Under the pieces are notes generated by a model that was not told the origin of the DNA, ran no database searches, and saw only the letters and a program-made list of their open reading frames with translations. Source: Flavobacteriales bacterium (lineage in GTDB: Bacteria > Bacteroidota > Bacteroidia > Flavobacteriales_F > PHOS-HE28). Taken from it: a stretch of 64,000 nucleotides of DNA. Positions 33,721 to 44,002 of the stretch are shown piece by piece. Both the position numbers and the translations under genes were made by a program. Positions within the stretch are counted from its first letter, which is position 1, and each line of letters opens with the position of its first letter. Where the stretch lies: positions 259,011-323,010 of the forward strand of contig JACJZF010000003.1 of assembly GCA_020635725.1 (NCBI GenBank), read 5' to 3'.

Positions 33721-35154
33721 TCAACGCGAGAGGGATTGGAGGCGTATCCGTTCCACCGCGGTGGCCGGCACGTAATAGAGCGCGGAGAGCGCGCGCAGGG
33801 GGTCGAAGGGAAGCCTGCCGCGCAGCACGCGCAACGCTTGGGCGCGCCGGTACCGCTTGTGCACGTATCGGTGCAGTCGCTTGTAGTACGCTGGCCGGTG
33901 GCGGTTCCGGAACATCATCGCCAGGTCGTCGCTGTCGCTCCAGTTGGCCTTGTCCTGCAGATCAGCCTTCACCCGTTCATGGAATAGCGTGCCTGGCAAC
34001 GGGTAGGAGATGGAGACCCCGATATCGTCAGGCAATGCGCGTTCCACCATGCTGATGGTCTGCTCCACCTGCTCGGTGCTCTCATCGGCATAGCCGAACT
34101 GCAGGAAGTAGCAGACCCGCACTCCTTTGCTGCGGAGCAGGCGGGTGGCTTCCGCGATCTGCTCCAACGTGATGCCTTTGTCCATCGCGTCGAGGATGGC
34201 CTGGCTACCGCTCTCGGCGCCCACCCATACCTCTTCCAACCCCGAGGCGACCAACGCATCGATGGTGCCGCTTTCGAGCAACAGGTCCACGCGACTCTGG
34301 ATCTTGTAGCGGATGCGGATGCCGTGCTGATGCAGCAGGTCGCGGAAACGGGCCACCCAGCCGGGCTTCAACCCGAAGATGTCGTCGGCGAACCAGATGT
34401 GATCGGGCCGATGCAGCCGGAGGATGAGCTCCAGTTCGCGCAGCACATGCTCCGGGCTCCGGCTGTTGTAGCGGTTGCCGTAGATCGGCTTCGCGCACCA
34501 GTTGCATTTGTAAGGGCAGCCGCGCGTGGTGGCCATGTTCAGCGAGAAGAGCCCGTGGCGCTGTCGCCAGATGCGTGCGTACGCGCTCACATCGAGGAGG
34601 TCCCAGGCGGGGATCGGCAATTGGTCGAGGTCGCGCATCACCGGCGCTCTGCGGGTGGATGCCAGCTGCCCCTCATGCAGGCGGGCGATGCCGGGCAGGT
34701 CATCCCACGGGGCCTGATCCTCCCACCGGCCGAGCAATTCGCGCAACACGGCCTCGCTCTCGCCCAGCACCACGGCATCGGCACCGGCCTGCAGATAGCG
34801 CTCCGGGTGATCGGTGGAATCCGAGCTGCTCACCGCCACGCGGCATCCGGCGGCCTTGCCGTGGGCGATGATCGCCAGCACCGCTTCGCGCATCACCGTG
34901 AGGCACATCTTGGTGAGGTAGTTGAAGCCGTCGTCCTGCACCACGAGCACATCGGGTCGCATCGCCCGCAGCGCCTCCACGATGTCATCCGCCGATCGGC
35001 GCAAGCCGGCATCGAACACCTGCACCACGTGGCCCGCCTCGCGCAGCACTGCGGCGCTCTGCAGGGTGCCCAACGGCGGATACGGACGCGCATCCTTCCA
35101 TTGTTTGCGATCGAGGCGGTAGAAGTAGCCCGAGGCGATGAGCGCGCGCGCCAT
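33721..35154 (-). CDS. Radical SAM protein with B12-binding-like N-terminal domain
   Basis: 477 aa. The N-terminal Rossmann domain is of the cobalamin-binding type (PPLGTLQSAAVLREAGH, PDVLVVQDDG, GADAVVLGESE) but no DxHxxG motif is seen. The radical SAM core has the iron-sulfur ligands Cys213, Cys217 and Cys220 (TTRGCPYKCNWCAKP), then FADDIFGLKPGW and a GAESGSQ motif. Enzymes of this build act in lipid, hopanoid, antibiotic and anaerobic pigment pathways as methylases or C-C bond formers; here the substrate is unknown. It begins 2 nt after the nucleotidyltransferase stop. Confidence 0.92.
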   Translation of the reverse strand: MARALIASGYFYRLDRKQWKDARPYPPLGTLQSAAVLREAGHVVQVFDAGLRRSADDIVEALRAMRPDVLVVQDDGFNYLTKMCLTVMREAVLAIIAHGKAAGCRVAVSSSDSTDHPERYLQAGADAVVLGESEAVLRELLGRWEDQAPWDDLPGIARLHEGQLASTRRAPVMRDLDQLPIPAWDLLDVSAYARIWRQRHGLFSLNMATTRGCPYKCNWCAKPIYGNRYNSRSPEHVLRELELILRLHRPDHIWFADDIFGLKPGWVARFRDLLHQHGIRIRYKIQSRVDLLLESGTIDALVASGLEEVWVGAESGSQAILDAMDKGITLEQIAEATRLLRSKGVRVCYFLQFGYADESTEQVEQTISMVERALPDDIGVSISYPLPGTLFHERVKADLQDKANWSDSDDLAMMFRNRHRPAYYKRLHRYVHKRYRRAQALRVLRGRLPFDPLRALSALYYVPATAVERIRLQSLSR

Positions 35155-35156
35155 GT

Positions 35157-36095
35157 TCAGGAGAGGCTGGATCCGAAGCGCGGCTCCAGCTCGGCGATGC
35201 GTTCGTTCAGCCCTTCCAGCACCCGCTGCTGGAAATTCCGAGGGTGATGCTTGCTCACGTAGGTCCGCGTGCGCAGCGCCACTTCGAAGGTGCGGCGGTC
35301 CATGCTCCGGAACTTCCAGTTCCAGAAACGCCAGGTGGCCTTCATGCACCACTCATCCAGCCAATCGCCCACGGAGCCGTTGAGCCTGCGCTCCCAGCGT
35401 GATTTGCGCGGGCTGTTGCCCACGGCCACCTCGCGGCTCTTCCGCGGCGCGGCGCCGGGGTGCATCTCAAAGGCCCATTGGTTCGATGTGAAGAAGGCCT
35501 CGGTGGTGCCGTTGCCGTACATGGGCAGCATGGTGGCCAGCTCCACCGCGGTGAAACGGTTCTGGTCCTCAATGGCCAGGTGCTCCGTGTCCACGAAGTA
35601 GTTCACGCAGAAATCGCGGCGGCTATTGAGCAGGAAGACCTTCTTGTACAGCACCAGGAGCGTGCGCGTGACCCAGAGCCGGCGCGGGGCCGTAACGATG
35701 AAGAAATCGATGTCGCCGTCGGGAGCGAGGCATCCCTTGCTCAGGCTCCCGCTGATGAACACCGCGCGCACGTAAGGGAAACGCGCGATCAGCCGGGACA
35801 TGTGCTCCGCTTTCGGCATGCGCTCCACTGCCCGCCTCTCGGACTGCCGGCGCACCTGCACGCGGTTCCGAGCATCGCGCAGCGCCCAATAGCCGTCGGC
35901 TTCCTGCACGAGTCCCTCGCGTTGCAGGTCGAAGAGCGCATCGAGCACGGCGCCACGTTCGATCTCGCATTCCGCGAATCGATGCAGTTCAGAGATGGTC
36001 AGGGGATGCTTGAAGATATCGAAGTACGCCAGCGCGCGCAGCACGGCGCGTTGCGCGATGATGGGAGAGGTGCGTATGGCCGTCGCGAATGCCAT
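35157..36095 (-). CDS. Nucleotidyltransferase-domain protein
   Basis: 312 aa. An N-terminal winged-helix-like segment (about 20-75: ALAYFDIFKHPLTISELHRF, LQREGLVQEADGYWAL) precedes a pol-beta-type nucleotidyltransferase core: ISGSLSKG at 115-121 and the metal pair Asp128 and Asp130 (DGDIDFFIV). A third acidic residue may come from the following NYFVDTEHL strand. The C-terminal 150 residues are basic and aromatic and unfamiliar. It is the first gene of the cassette nucleotidyltransferase - radical SAM - methyltransferase - methyltransferase. Target unknown. It diverges from the glycosyltransferase gene across a 96-bp gap. Confidence 0.85.
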   Translation of the reverse strand: MAFATAIRTSPIIAQRAVLRALAYFDIFKHPLTISELHRFAECEIERGAVLDALFDLQREGLVQEADGYWALRDARNRVQVRRQSERRAVERMPKAEHMSRLIARFPYVRAVFISGSLSKGCLAPDGDIDFFIVTAPRRLWVTRTLLVLYKKVFLLNSRRDFCVNYFVDTEHLAIEDQNRFTAVELATMLPMYGNGTTEAFFTSNQWAFEMHPGAAPRKSREVAVGNSPRKSRWERRLNGSVGDWLDEWCMKATWRFWNWKFRSMDRRTFEVALRTRTYVSKHHPRNFQQRVLEGLNERIAELEPRFGSSLS

Positions 36096-36191
36096 GGGCT
36101 TTCGGTTCGCTCGATGGGTAGACGAGCGAAGGCTCTGAAATGCGGCCTGGGCTCATGGCCGAATTCCTTCGAAGTGCCCGAAGGTACGCTC

Positions 36192-37661
36192 ATGCGCTCG
36201 TGGCTGTTCCGGAGCGCGCGCAGGGCAGCCGCCTACATTCGGCAGGTGAAGGCAAGCGCGGCATCGTATGGGGCGGCAGGCTGGTGGCTGTTGCTGCCGG
36301 TTGTGGCCGCGTGGGCAGGTGTCTCCGCACTGGGTTATGAAGGTCTGAATGGCCAGGATGCGTACGACTACCTCCGCATCGCCAAGGAGTGGACGCATGG
36401 CTTGCATGGCGGACCGAAGCCCGCGATGGCCGAGCACCCGCATGGGTATCCGATCGTGGCGGCGGTGCTGGGCAGCGTGGTCGGCTCACCCTTGCTCGGG
36501 CTGCGGCTGATCAGCGCCTTCGGGCTCGGTGCGATCATCCTGCTCGTGCGGCGGATCTTGCTCAGGCCAGGGAACGATCTGCATACCGTGAACGCATTCG
36601 CGCTGATCGGCATCGCGCTGTGCCCATTCCTGTTGCGCCACGCCATGGTGGCCATGAGCGATGTGGCCACCATCGCGCTGCTCCTGGCTTCGCTTCTGCT
36701 GCTCCAGCGTTGGCTCGTCCGACGAAGCGCGGTCAACCTCGTGCTCACCATCTCCTTCATGATTTTGGCGCTGTCTTTCCGGCTGGCCGCCGCGCCGATC
36801 GTGCTGGTGATGCTTGCCTGGTGCCTGTGGTCGCTTCTGCCGCCGCGCGTGTTCCGCCTGCTGGTTGCGCTTGCGAGCGTGCTGCTGCTCCTGACCGCAG
36901 CGTGGTGGTGGCCGCGCCTGTCGGCGTGGGCAGGGCATGGCCCATTGGCGGAGTGGTCGGCATTCAACCTCTTCCGCACCGAGCTGCATTCCGATGACGG
37001 CATGCTGCGCTACCGATTCCCGAATCTGGTGTACGTGCTCAGCGTGTTCGTGCATCCGGGCTTCCTGCCTATCGGGGCGCTGCTCATCCCCTTCCTCCGG
37101 TGGTCAGACCTGAGGCTGTTGGAGTCGCGGATCTCGCTGAGCATCGTTGCCGTGTACCTGCTCTTCATCGCGGGCATGCCCTTCCAGAATGATCGGGTCC
37201 TGCTCCTGATTCAGCCTTTCGTGGCTCTGCTCTTCTATCCGGCATTTCAGCGTGCAGCGGCTTTCGTTCAGAAGCGCATGAGGCATCCCGCAGTGGCGGT
37301 GGCTGTGCTCGCGCTGGTGCAGACCGGTCTTTTCATCAGGGCCGTGCTTCCATTCGTGCGACAAGCCGAAACGGAGCGCGTGCTCGCGGAACAATTGAAC
37401 AGGCATTCGGCCACGCGCATCTACACCCACGGCATGGGTGCGGCGCTGGATGAGTTGTGCCCGCAGGCGGAGATCACCGAGCTCTGGTACGCGGAACTGG
37501 ACAGCTTCCAGTCGGGGGCCTATGTCGTGGTGGATCCAGTGTCCTTGGCGGATCAATGGCAGGGCAGGGCCCCTGCGCTGAATTGGCAGCGGGCGCAGGA
37601 GCAGGGGCTCGAGCTGGTGGCCAGCGGGCCTGGCAGGTGGGTGGTGGCCCGTGTCCGCTAG
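36192..37661 (+). CDS. Membrane GT-C glycosyltransferase-like protein (ArnT/PMT type)
   Basis: 489 aa with about ten predicted membrane helices. The first outer loop carries GLNGQDAYDYLRIAKEW and AEHPHGYPIVAAVLG, the acidic loop and following motif typical of polyprenyl-phosphate-sugar-dependent GT-C enzymes. The C-terminal part after the last helix is a soluble domain. Transfers a sugar from a lipid carrier to an unknown acceptor on the periplasmic face. It is divergent from the nucleotidyltransferase/radical SAM cassette, so a common surface-glycan or lipid pathway is possible. The start is the first ATG before the hydrophobic region. Confidence 0.75.
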   Translation: MRSWLFRSARRAAAYIRQVKASAASYGAAGWWLLLPVVAAWAGVSALGYEGLNGQDAYDYLRIAKEWTHGLHGGPKPAMAEHPHGYPIVAAVLGSVVGSPLLGLRLISAFGLGAIILLVRRILLRPGNDLHTVNAFALIGIALCPFLLRHAMVAMSDVATIALLLASLLLLQRWLVRRSAVNLVLTISFMILALSFRLAAAPIVLVMLAWCLWSLLPPRVFRLLVALASVLLLLTAAWWWPRLSAWAGHGPLAEWSAFNLFRTELHSDDGMLRYRFPNLVYVLSVFVHPGFLPIGALLIPFLRWSDLRLLESRISLSIVAVYLLFIAGMPFQNDRVLLLIQPFVALLFYPAFQRAAAFVQKRMRHPAVAVAVLALVQTGLFIRAVLPFVRQAETERVLAEQLNRHSATRIYTHGMGAALDELCPQAEITELWYAELDSFQSGAYVVVDPVSLADQWQGRAPALNWQRAQEQGLELVASGPGRWVVARVR

Positions 37662-37696
37662 CCGGTGAAGGGCTTCCCTTGAGCCGGATAACCCCC

Positions 37697-37704
37697 TACC
37701 TTTG
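37697..37704 (+). promoter_or_regulatory. Bacteroidota -7 promoter core for ahcY
   Basis: TACCTTTG, an exact match to TAnnTTTG, 8 nt before the ahcY ATG, with TTG about 16 nt further upstream. The very short predicted leader fits Bacteroidota genes that lack a Shine-Dalgarno site. Confidence 0.6.
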
Positions 37705-37712
37705 CGGCCCTT

Positions 37713-39041
<1,329 letters not shown>

Positions 39042-39062
39042 TCGCGAGACGCTTCCACTGGC

Positions 39063-39089
39063 GCAAGGCCCCCGTACTGGGGGCCTTGC
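39063..39089 (+). terminator. Hairpin terminator after ahcY
   Basis: GCAAGGCCCCC and GGGGGCCTTGC form a perfect 11-bp stem with a 5-nt loop, 21 nt past the ahcY stop. No clear T-run follows, so it may act with a factor or only as a processing barrier. Confidence 0.6.
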
Positions 39090-39188
39090 CCGTATGGGGC
39101 GGTTGATTCCCTGGGGTCTCGGAAACAGTGCCGCAGGCAAGCAGGCTATTCCCCGGAGCGCCTTCTGCCCGCACCCCGGGCCGGGCAA

Positions 39189-39626
39189 CTAGTTGTAGAT
39201 CCGCAGCACCGTGCCGTTGAAGGAGGTGTTGTAGCGCTGCAGGCTGCTGGCGGCCGGGCCCTCGATCACGCTGCCATCGGTGATCAGGAATGCCGAATGG
39301 CAGCAGCTGGAATCGCGCGCCACCAGCTCGCTGTCATCCACCTTCACCCGGCATAGATCGGCGGGCTGGTAGGGGCAATGGCGATCCATGGCCCGGAACT
39401 CGTTGTTGCTGGCGCGGTACACGATCAGACCCTGCGAGCCGCCCGTGAGGTACAGCCAGCCCCCCGGCACCGCAAGCGCCGCATAGGCCGGGTTGTTCAC
39501 GTTGATGCTGATATCGACCGTGACCGGAGGCACGCCGCTCGTCTGGTTCTTGCGGCAGCTGGGAAGCAACAGCGACGTGGCCGTGAGCGCCGCAAGGGCG
39601 GGCAGGAGAAGACGATCGAGGGCCAT
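39189..39626 (-). CDS. Rieske-like lipoprotein with altered metal ligands
   Basis: 145 aa. Lipobox LLLPSC with Cys24. The rest follows the Rieske fold layout (WLYLTGGSQGLIVYRAS, CPYQPADLC, CCHSAFLITDG, EGPAASSLQRY), but the cluster motif is changed: where Rieske proteins have C-x-H and C-x-x-H, this has Cys84-Pro-Tyr and Cys108-Cys109-His110, with Cys92 between. It may not bind a 2Fe-2S cluster. I recall similar lipoproteins in Bacteroidota. A promoter core at 39644-39651 shows that the ATG here, not the one at 39671, is the start. Confidence 0.78.
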   Translation of the reverse strand: MALDRLLLPALAALTATSLLLPSCRKNQTSGVPPVTVDISINVNNPAYAALAVPGGWLYLTGGSQGLIVYRASNNEFRAMDRHCPYQPADLCRVKVDDSELVARDSSCCHSAFLITDGSVIEGPAASSLQRYNTSFNGTVLRIYN

Positions 39627-39643
39627 GGCTGGGCTATCGAACG

Positions 39644-39651
39644 CGAAAGTA
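39644..39651 (-). promoter_or_regulatory. -7 promoter core for the Rieske-like lipoprotein gene
   Basis: TACTTTCG on the minus strand, 17 nt before the start codon. It lies inside the upstream extension of the open frame, which decides the start. Confidence 0.5.
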
Positions 39652-39685
39652 CGGCCTGCGGTATGCCGCATCGTATCCTTGTGGC

Positions 39686-39982
39686 ATGAGGAACCGACTG
39701 GTCCGCTGGTCGTTGCTGTTGGCGCTGCTGGCTGCCGTGCCGGCTGTGCAAGCGCAGGAAGGCATCAGCCGCAAGAAGCAGGAACGTACCCTCGCCAAGA
39801 AGGCCAAGGAGGAGAAGAAGGAGAAGGCGAAGAAGGAGAAGGCGGACAAGGACCGGCACCTCGACTTGCAGGACAAAGCCACCCGGAAACGCATGAAGCG
39901 CCATAACCGCCGTGCCGACCGCCGCGGCAGCGGCCAGCACAAAGACGGCTTCTTCGCGCGCACGTTCCGGCGCAAGCGGTGA
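39686..39982 (+). CDS. Small secreted lysine-rich protein
   Basis: 98 aa. A clear signal peptide (LLLALLAAVPAVQAQ) is followed by a stretch that is nearly all Lys, Glu, Arg, Ala and Asp (KKAKEEKKEKAKKEKADKD), predicted to be one long helix, and then an Arg/His-rich tail. No known domain. The mature protein would be strongly basic and periplasmic or outer-surface; binding to lipopolysaccharide, nucleic acid or peptidoglycan are guesses. Divergent from the Rieske-like lipoprotein gene with overlapping promoter regions. Confidence 0.7.
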   Translation: MRNRLVRWSLLLALLAAVPAVQAQEGISRKKQERTLAKKAKEEKKEKAKKEKADKDRHLDLQDKATRKRMKRHNRRADRRGSGQHKDGFFARTFRRKR

Positions 39983-40225
39983 TCGGCCCTGTATAGAATG
40001 ATAAACGGTTGGCCGGACTGCCAGGCCGAACCGATCGCCCCCCGCTCTATTTTGCGCGTGCAAGCCCGCTGAAATGACCGCCACCCGCTCCCATAGCGCC
40101 TCAGATGACCGCTGCCTGAGCTGGTACGACCGGGAAATGATCCGGATGAGCGGTTGTATGAACCCAGCGTTTAGTTTAGCGCCCCCTCGTTGCGACATTA
40201 AGCAGAACGTAAAACCTGACCGTTG
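39983..40225. other. Intergenic region upstream of the TonB receptor operon
   Basis: 243 bp without a coding frame that I can support. It contains GGTTGGCCGGACTGCCAGGCCGAACC, a partly paired segment, soon after the small gene, and TAGTTTAGC near 40172, which could serve as a weak promoter core for the operon. Nothing else recognised. Confidence 0.35.
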
Positions 40226-43200
40226 ATGGTGAGAAGGCTATTCACCGCTGCAGCCCTTTGCATAATCGCCGTGCTCCCCGCGCTCGCCCAAGTGGGTACC
40301 GGGAGCCTGAAGGGCAAGATCACCGATAAGAAGAGCGGGGAACCCCTGCCCTTCGTGAACATCGTCATCGAGAACCGGGGCACCCAGGTCACTGGGGGAG
40401 CCACCGACTTCGATGGGAAGTACGATATCAAGCCCATCCAGCCGGGCACCTACGACATCGTGGTGAGCTACGTGGGCTACCAGCCCTACAAGCAGACCGG
40501 TGTCATCATCAACAGCAACAAGATCACCTTCGTCGATATCGCCCTGAGCTCGGGGATCGAGCTGAAGGAGTTCGAGGTGGTGCAGTACACCGTGCCCTTG
40601 ATCAACAAGGACGGTGGTGCCTCGGGCGGCACGGTGACCCGCGAGGACATCGCTCGCATGCCCGGTCGTAGCGCCACGTCCATCGCCACCACGGTGGCCG
40701 GCGCGAGCGATGCGGGAACAGGCGGCGGCGTGAGCATCCGCGGGAGCCGTACAGAGAACACCTATTACTACATCGATGGCGTGAAAGTGCCTGCGGGTGC
40801 CGGCACCGGATTGCCCAAGAGCGCGATCGAAGAGGTGCAGGTGATCACCGGTGGCGTGCCAGCCAACTACGGCGACGTGACCGGCGGTCTGATCAACATC
40901 ACCACCCGGGGGCCCAGCCGCTCCTTCTTCGGGGGCGTGGAATACCTCACCAGCGGGTACAAGATCGGCGAGGACATCACCGATATCGTGGGCCTGGACA
41001 AGTACGCCTTCAATCAGGTGGAAGCGAGCCTCAGCGGCCCCATCCTCTTCAAGAAGGACAGCGTGGGCAACAAGACCAAGCCCCTGATCGGCTTCTTCCT
41101 CTCCGGCCAGTACACCAATGTGGTGGACAACGCGCCCACCTACATCGGCGATGTGCGCGTGAAACCCGAGGTGCTCGACCGCCTACGCGCCGAACCGGCC
41201 CGGATCCTCAACGTGGGCAACGATGTGTCCATGGCCTACAACAGCTCGTTCCTGCGCGCCTCGGACGTGGAGAGCATCAAGACCCGCCAGAATGCCGGAC
41301 AGGTATCCTACCTGGCCAGCGGTAAGATCGATGTGACCACCACGCCCACCGTCAACCTCACCTTCGGGGGATCGCTGGATTACAGCAACAAGCAGGACTG
41401 GAACCGCCGCAACTCCCTGCTGAACGCGGACAACAACTACCGCGTGAAGGACTTCACCTGGCGCGGCTTCGCCAAGTTCACCCAGCGCTTCATCAACCGC
41501 ACCGAGGAAGAGGAGAAGGGCGCCACGATCAAGAACGCCTTCTACAGCCTCCAGCTTGACTACAGCCGCTATAAGAGCAATGTGCAGGATTTCGAGCACG
41601 GCGATGACCTTTGGAACTATGGCTATGTGGGCCGATTCACCACGTACAGCGCGCCGCAGTTCGAGTTCCGCGAGGTGCCGGGCCTCGGCACGGGCTTCGT
41701 GCAGACCGGCGTGCGCGATACCCTGGTGACCTTCACCCCGGGCAGCGAGAACCCCGACCTCGCCGCCGTGAACAACTTCTACTTCAACGCCCTGCCCCGC
41801 GAGCAGTTCCCGATCCCGCAGCTCTTCGGGGCCGAGATCACCGGAGGCAACTACCTGGGCTACTACCAGGATTTCAACGAGACACAGCGCCGGGGCGTGC
41901 TCTGGAACGGCACGCGTCCCGCATCGCTGTACGAGATGTGGAACAACATCGGCTTCATCGACGACCCGAATGGTGCCGAGTACCGCAAGCGTCAGAACGA
42001 CCAGGTGCGCTTCACGGCCATCGGCAGCGCCGATATCGGCTCGCACGCGGTGAGCATCGGCGTGGAGTATGAGCAGCTCACGCAGCGCCGCTACGACCTG
42101 GTGCCCATCGGCCTGTGGACCCGTGCCCGCCAGCTCGCCAACTTCCACATCCGCAACTTCCAGAGCCCTGATTCGGTGCCCCCGGCCAGCGTGGTGCAGC
42201 TGCCCGGCAGCACCTTCCCGATCTACTACTACAACCGGTTGCTCGGCGATGATCAGCCCTTCTTCGACCGCAGCCTGCGCTCGAGCCTCGGCCTCAACCC
42301 CAATGGCACCGACTTCATCGATGTGGATGCCCTCTCGCCCAGCACCTTCTCGCTGGACATGTTCAGCCCCGATGAGCTGATCAACAGCGGTAACACCTAC
42401 GTGACCTACGTCGGATATGATTACCTGGGCAATGTGCTCAGCCGCAAGCCAAGCTTCGAGGACTTCTTCACGGCCAAGGACGATCGCGGCGCCTTCACCC
42501 GGCAGCAGGCTCCCTTCCAGCCCATCTATATGGCGGGCTATGTCATGGACAAGTTCTCCTTCGACGACATCATCTTCAACGTGGGCGTGCGCGTGGACCG
42601 CTACGATGCGAACCAGAACGTGCTCTCCGACAAATACCTGTGGCGTCCGGCCTACAAAGCTGGTGATGCGGTGCCGAACTCATCGATCGCCTCGCAGCTG
42701 GCCAACCGCCCCAGCAACATCGGGGATGACTTCGTGGTGTACGTGGACAACTACGGAGACCCGAATACGGTGAAGGGCTACCGCGATGGCGATACCTGGT
42801 ACAGCGCCACCGGCGTTGAGCTGAGCAACGGGAACAGCATTCAGGAAGGCGGTCAGGTGAAGCCCTATCTGATCGGTGGTGAGAACGAGAATGGCGATCT
42901 GGCCGGCAGCAAATTGCGCAAGGAGGCCTTCGAGGATTACACGCCTGTGGTGAATGTGATGCCCCGCGTGGCCTTCTCCTTCCCGATCAGCGACGAGGCC
43001 GTGTTCTTCGCGCACTACGATGTGCTCACGCAGCGCCCGAACGCCAACCAGTCCCGCTTGGACATCCTAGGTACGGCCTTCAATGAGGTCACCGGTGACA
43101 TCATCACCAACCCGGCGCTCAAGCCCACGAAGACCATCGACTACGAACTGGGCTTCCAGCAGGTGCTGAGCAAGGCCTCTTCGCTCAAGCTCGCGGCGTT

Positions 43201-44002
43201 CTACCGTGAACTGCGCAACCAGATCACCCTGCGCAACGTGCAGAACGCCTGGCCACGCGACTATCGCACCTTTGACAACTTCGACTTCGGCACCGTCAAG
43301 GGCTTCACGGCCACCTTCGACCTGCGCCGCACCGGGAATGTGTGGATGCGCGCGAGCTACACCCTGCAGTTCGCCGATGGTACCGGGTCCGGCCCCACCA
43401 CCGGCATCAACCTGATCAACAGCGGTCAGCCCAACCTGCGTACCATCTCGCCGCTCGATTTCGATCAGCGCCACCGCTTCCAGACCACCTTCGACTTCCG
43501 CTACGGCGGCGGCAAGGACTACAACGGCCCCATGCTCTTCGGCAAGCCGATCCTGCAGCGCACCGGCATGAACGTGGTGAGCATCCTGGGCAGCGGCACG
43601 CCTTACAGCCGCAGCTCGCAGGTGGTGAACGAGGCAGCGGAGGCCACCAACTATCGCTTGGAGGGCACCCTGAACGGCGCACGGCTCCCCTGGCAGTTCA
43701 CAACCGACATGCAGATCGATCGTGACATCCCGCTCACCTTCGGAGAGAAGGACGGCGACAAGGGCAAGAGCGCCAACCTGAACATCTACCTGCTGTTCAC
43801 CAACGTGTTCAATACCGAGAACATCGTGGGCGCATACCGCTACACCGGTTCGCCCAACAACGATGGCTACCTCGCCCAGCTCACCGACCGCACCCAGATC
43901 GATCCCGATGCCTACCGCGACATCTACGCGATCAAGGTGAACAACCCGGGCAACTATGGCGCTCCGCGCACAATTCGCCTGGGCGTACGATTCGACTTCT
44001 GA
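40226..44002 (+). CDS. Large TonB-dependent receptor with carboxypeptidase-like domain
   Basis: 1258 aa. Signal peptide (LFTAAALCIIAVLPALAQ), carboxypeptidase-regulatory-like domain (about 25-115: GSLKGKITDKKSGEPLPFVN, GKYDIKPIQPGTYDI, VSYVGYQPYKQT), then a plug domain (VTREDIARMPGRSA, GVSIRGSRTENTYYYIDGV, AIEEVQVITGGVPANYGDVTGGLINITTR) and a long barrel ending LGVRFDF. No SusD partner follows. Instead the next genes are a giant T9SS-like protein and a PorV-like protein, joined by a TGATG overlap and a 27-nt gap. Its cargo is unknown; a structural role on the cell surface is also possible. Confidence 0.9.
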   Translation: MVRRLFTAAALCIIAVLPALAQVGTGSLKGKITDKKSGEPLPFVNIVIENRGTQVTGGATDFDGKYDIKPIQPGTYDIVVSYVGYQPYKQTGVIINSNKITFVDIALSSGIELKEFEVVQYTVPLINKDGGASGGTVTREDIARMPGRSATSIATTVAGASDAGTGGGVSIRGSRTENTYYYIDGVKVPAGAGTGLPKSAIEEVQVITGGVPANYGDVTGGLINITTRGPSRSFFGGVEYLTSGYKIGEDITDIVGLDKYAFNQVEASLSGPILFKKDSVGNKTKPLIGFFLSGQYTNVVDNAPTYIGDVRVKPEVLDRLRAEPARILNVGNDVSMAYNSSFLRASDVESIKTRQNAGQVSYLASGKIDVTTTPTVNLTFGGSLDYSNKQDWNRRNSLLNADNNYRVKDFTWRGFAKFTQRFINRTEEEEKGATIKNAFYSLQLDYSRYKSNVQDFEHGDDLWNYGYVGRFTTYSAPQFEFREVPGLGTGFVQTGVRDTLVTFTPGSENPDLAAVNNFYFNALPREQFPIPQLFGAEITGGNYLGYYQDFNETQRRGVLWNGTRPASLYEMWNNIGFIDDPNGAEYRKRQNDQVRFTAIGSADIGSHAVSIGVEYEQLTQRRYDLVPIGLWTRARQLANFHIRNFQSPDSVPPASVVQLPGSTFPIYYYNRLLGDDQPFFDRSLRSSLGLNPNGTDFIDVDALSPSTFSLDMFSPDELINSGNTYVTYVGYDYLGNVLSRKPSFEDFFTAKDDRGAFTRQQAPFQPIYMAGYVMDKFSFDDIIFNVGVRVDRYDANQNVLSDKYLWRPAYKAGDAVPNSSIASQLANRPSNIGDDFVVYVDNYGDPNTVKGYRDGDTWYSATGVELSNGNSIQEGGQVKPYLIGGENENGDLAGSKLRKEAFEDYTPVVNVMPRVAFSFPISDEAVFFAHYDVLTQRPNANQSRLDILGTAFNEVTGDIITNPALKPTKTIDYELGFQQVLSKASSLKLAAFYRELRNQITLRNVQNAWPRDYRTFDNFDFGTVKGFTATFDLRRTGNVWMRASYTLQFADGTGSGPTTGINLINSGQPNLRTISPLDFDQRHRFQTTFDFRYGGGKDYNGPMLFGKPILQRTGMNVVSILGSGTPYSRSSQVVNEAAEATNYRLEGTLNGARLPWQFTTDMQIDRDIPLTFGEKDGDKGKSANLNIYLLFTNVFNTENIVGAYRYTGSPNNDGYLAQLTDRTQIDPDAYRDIYAIKVNNPGNYGAPRTIRLGVRFDF

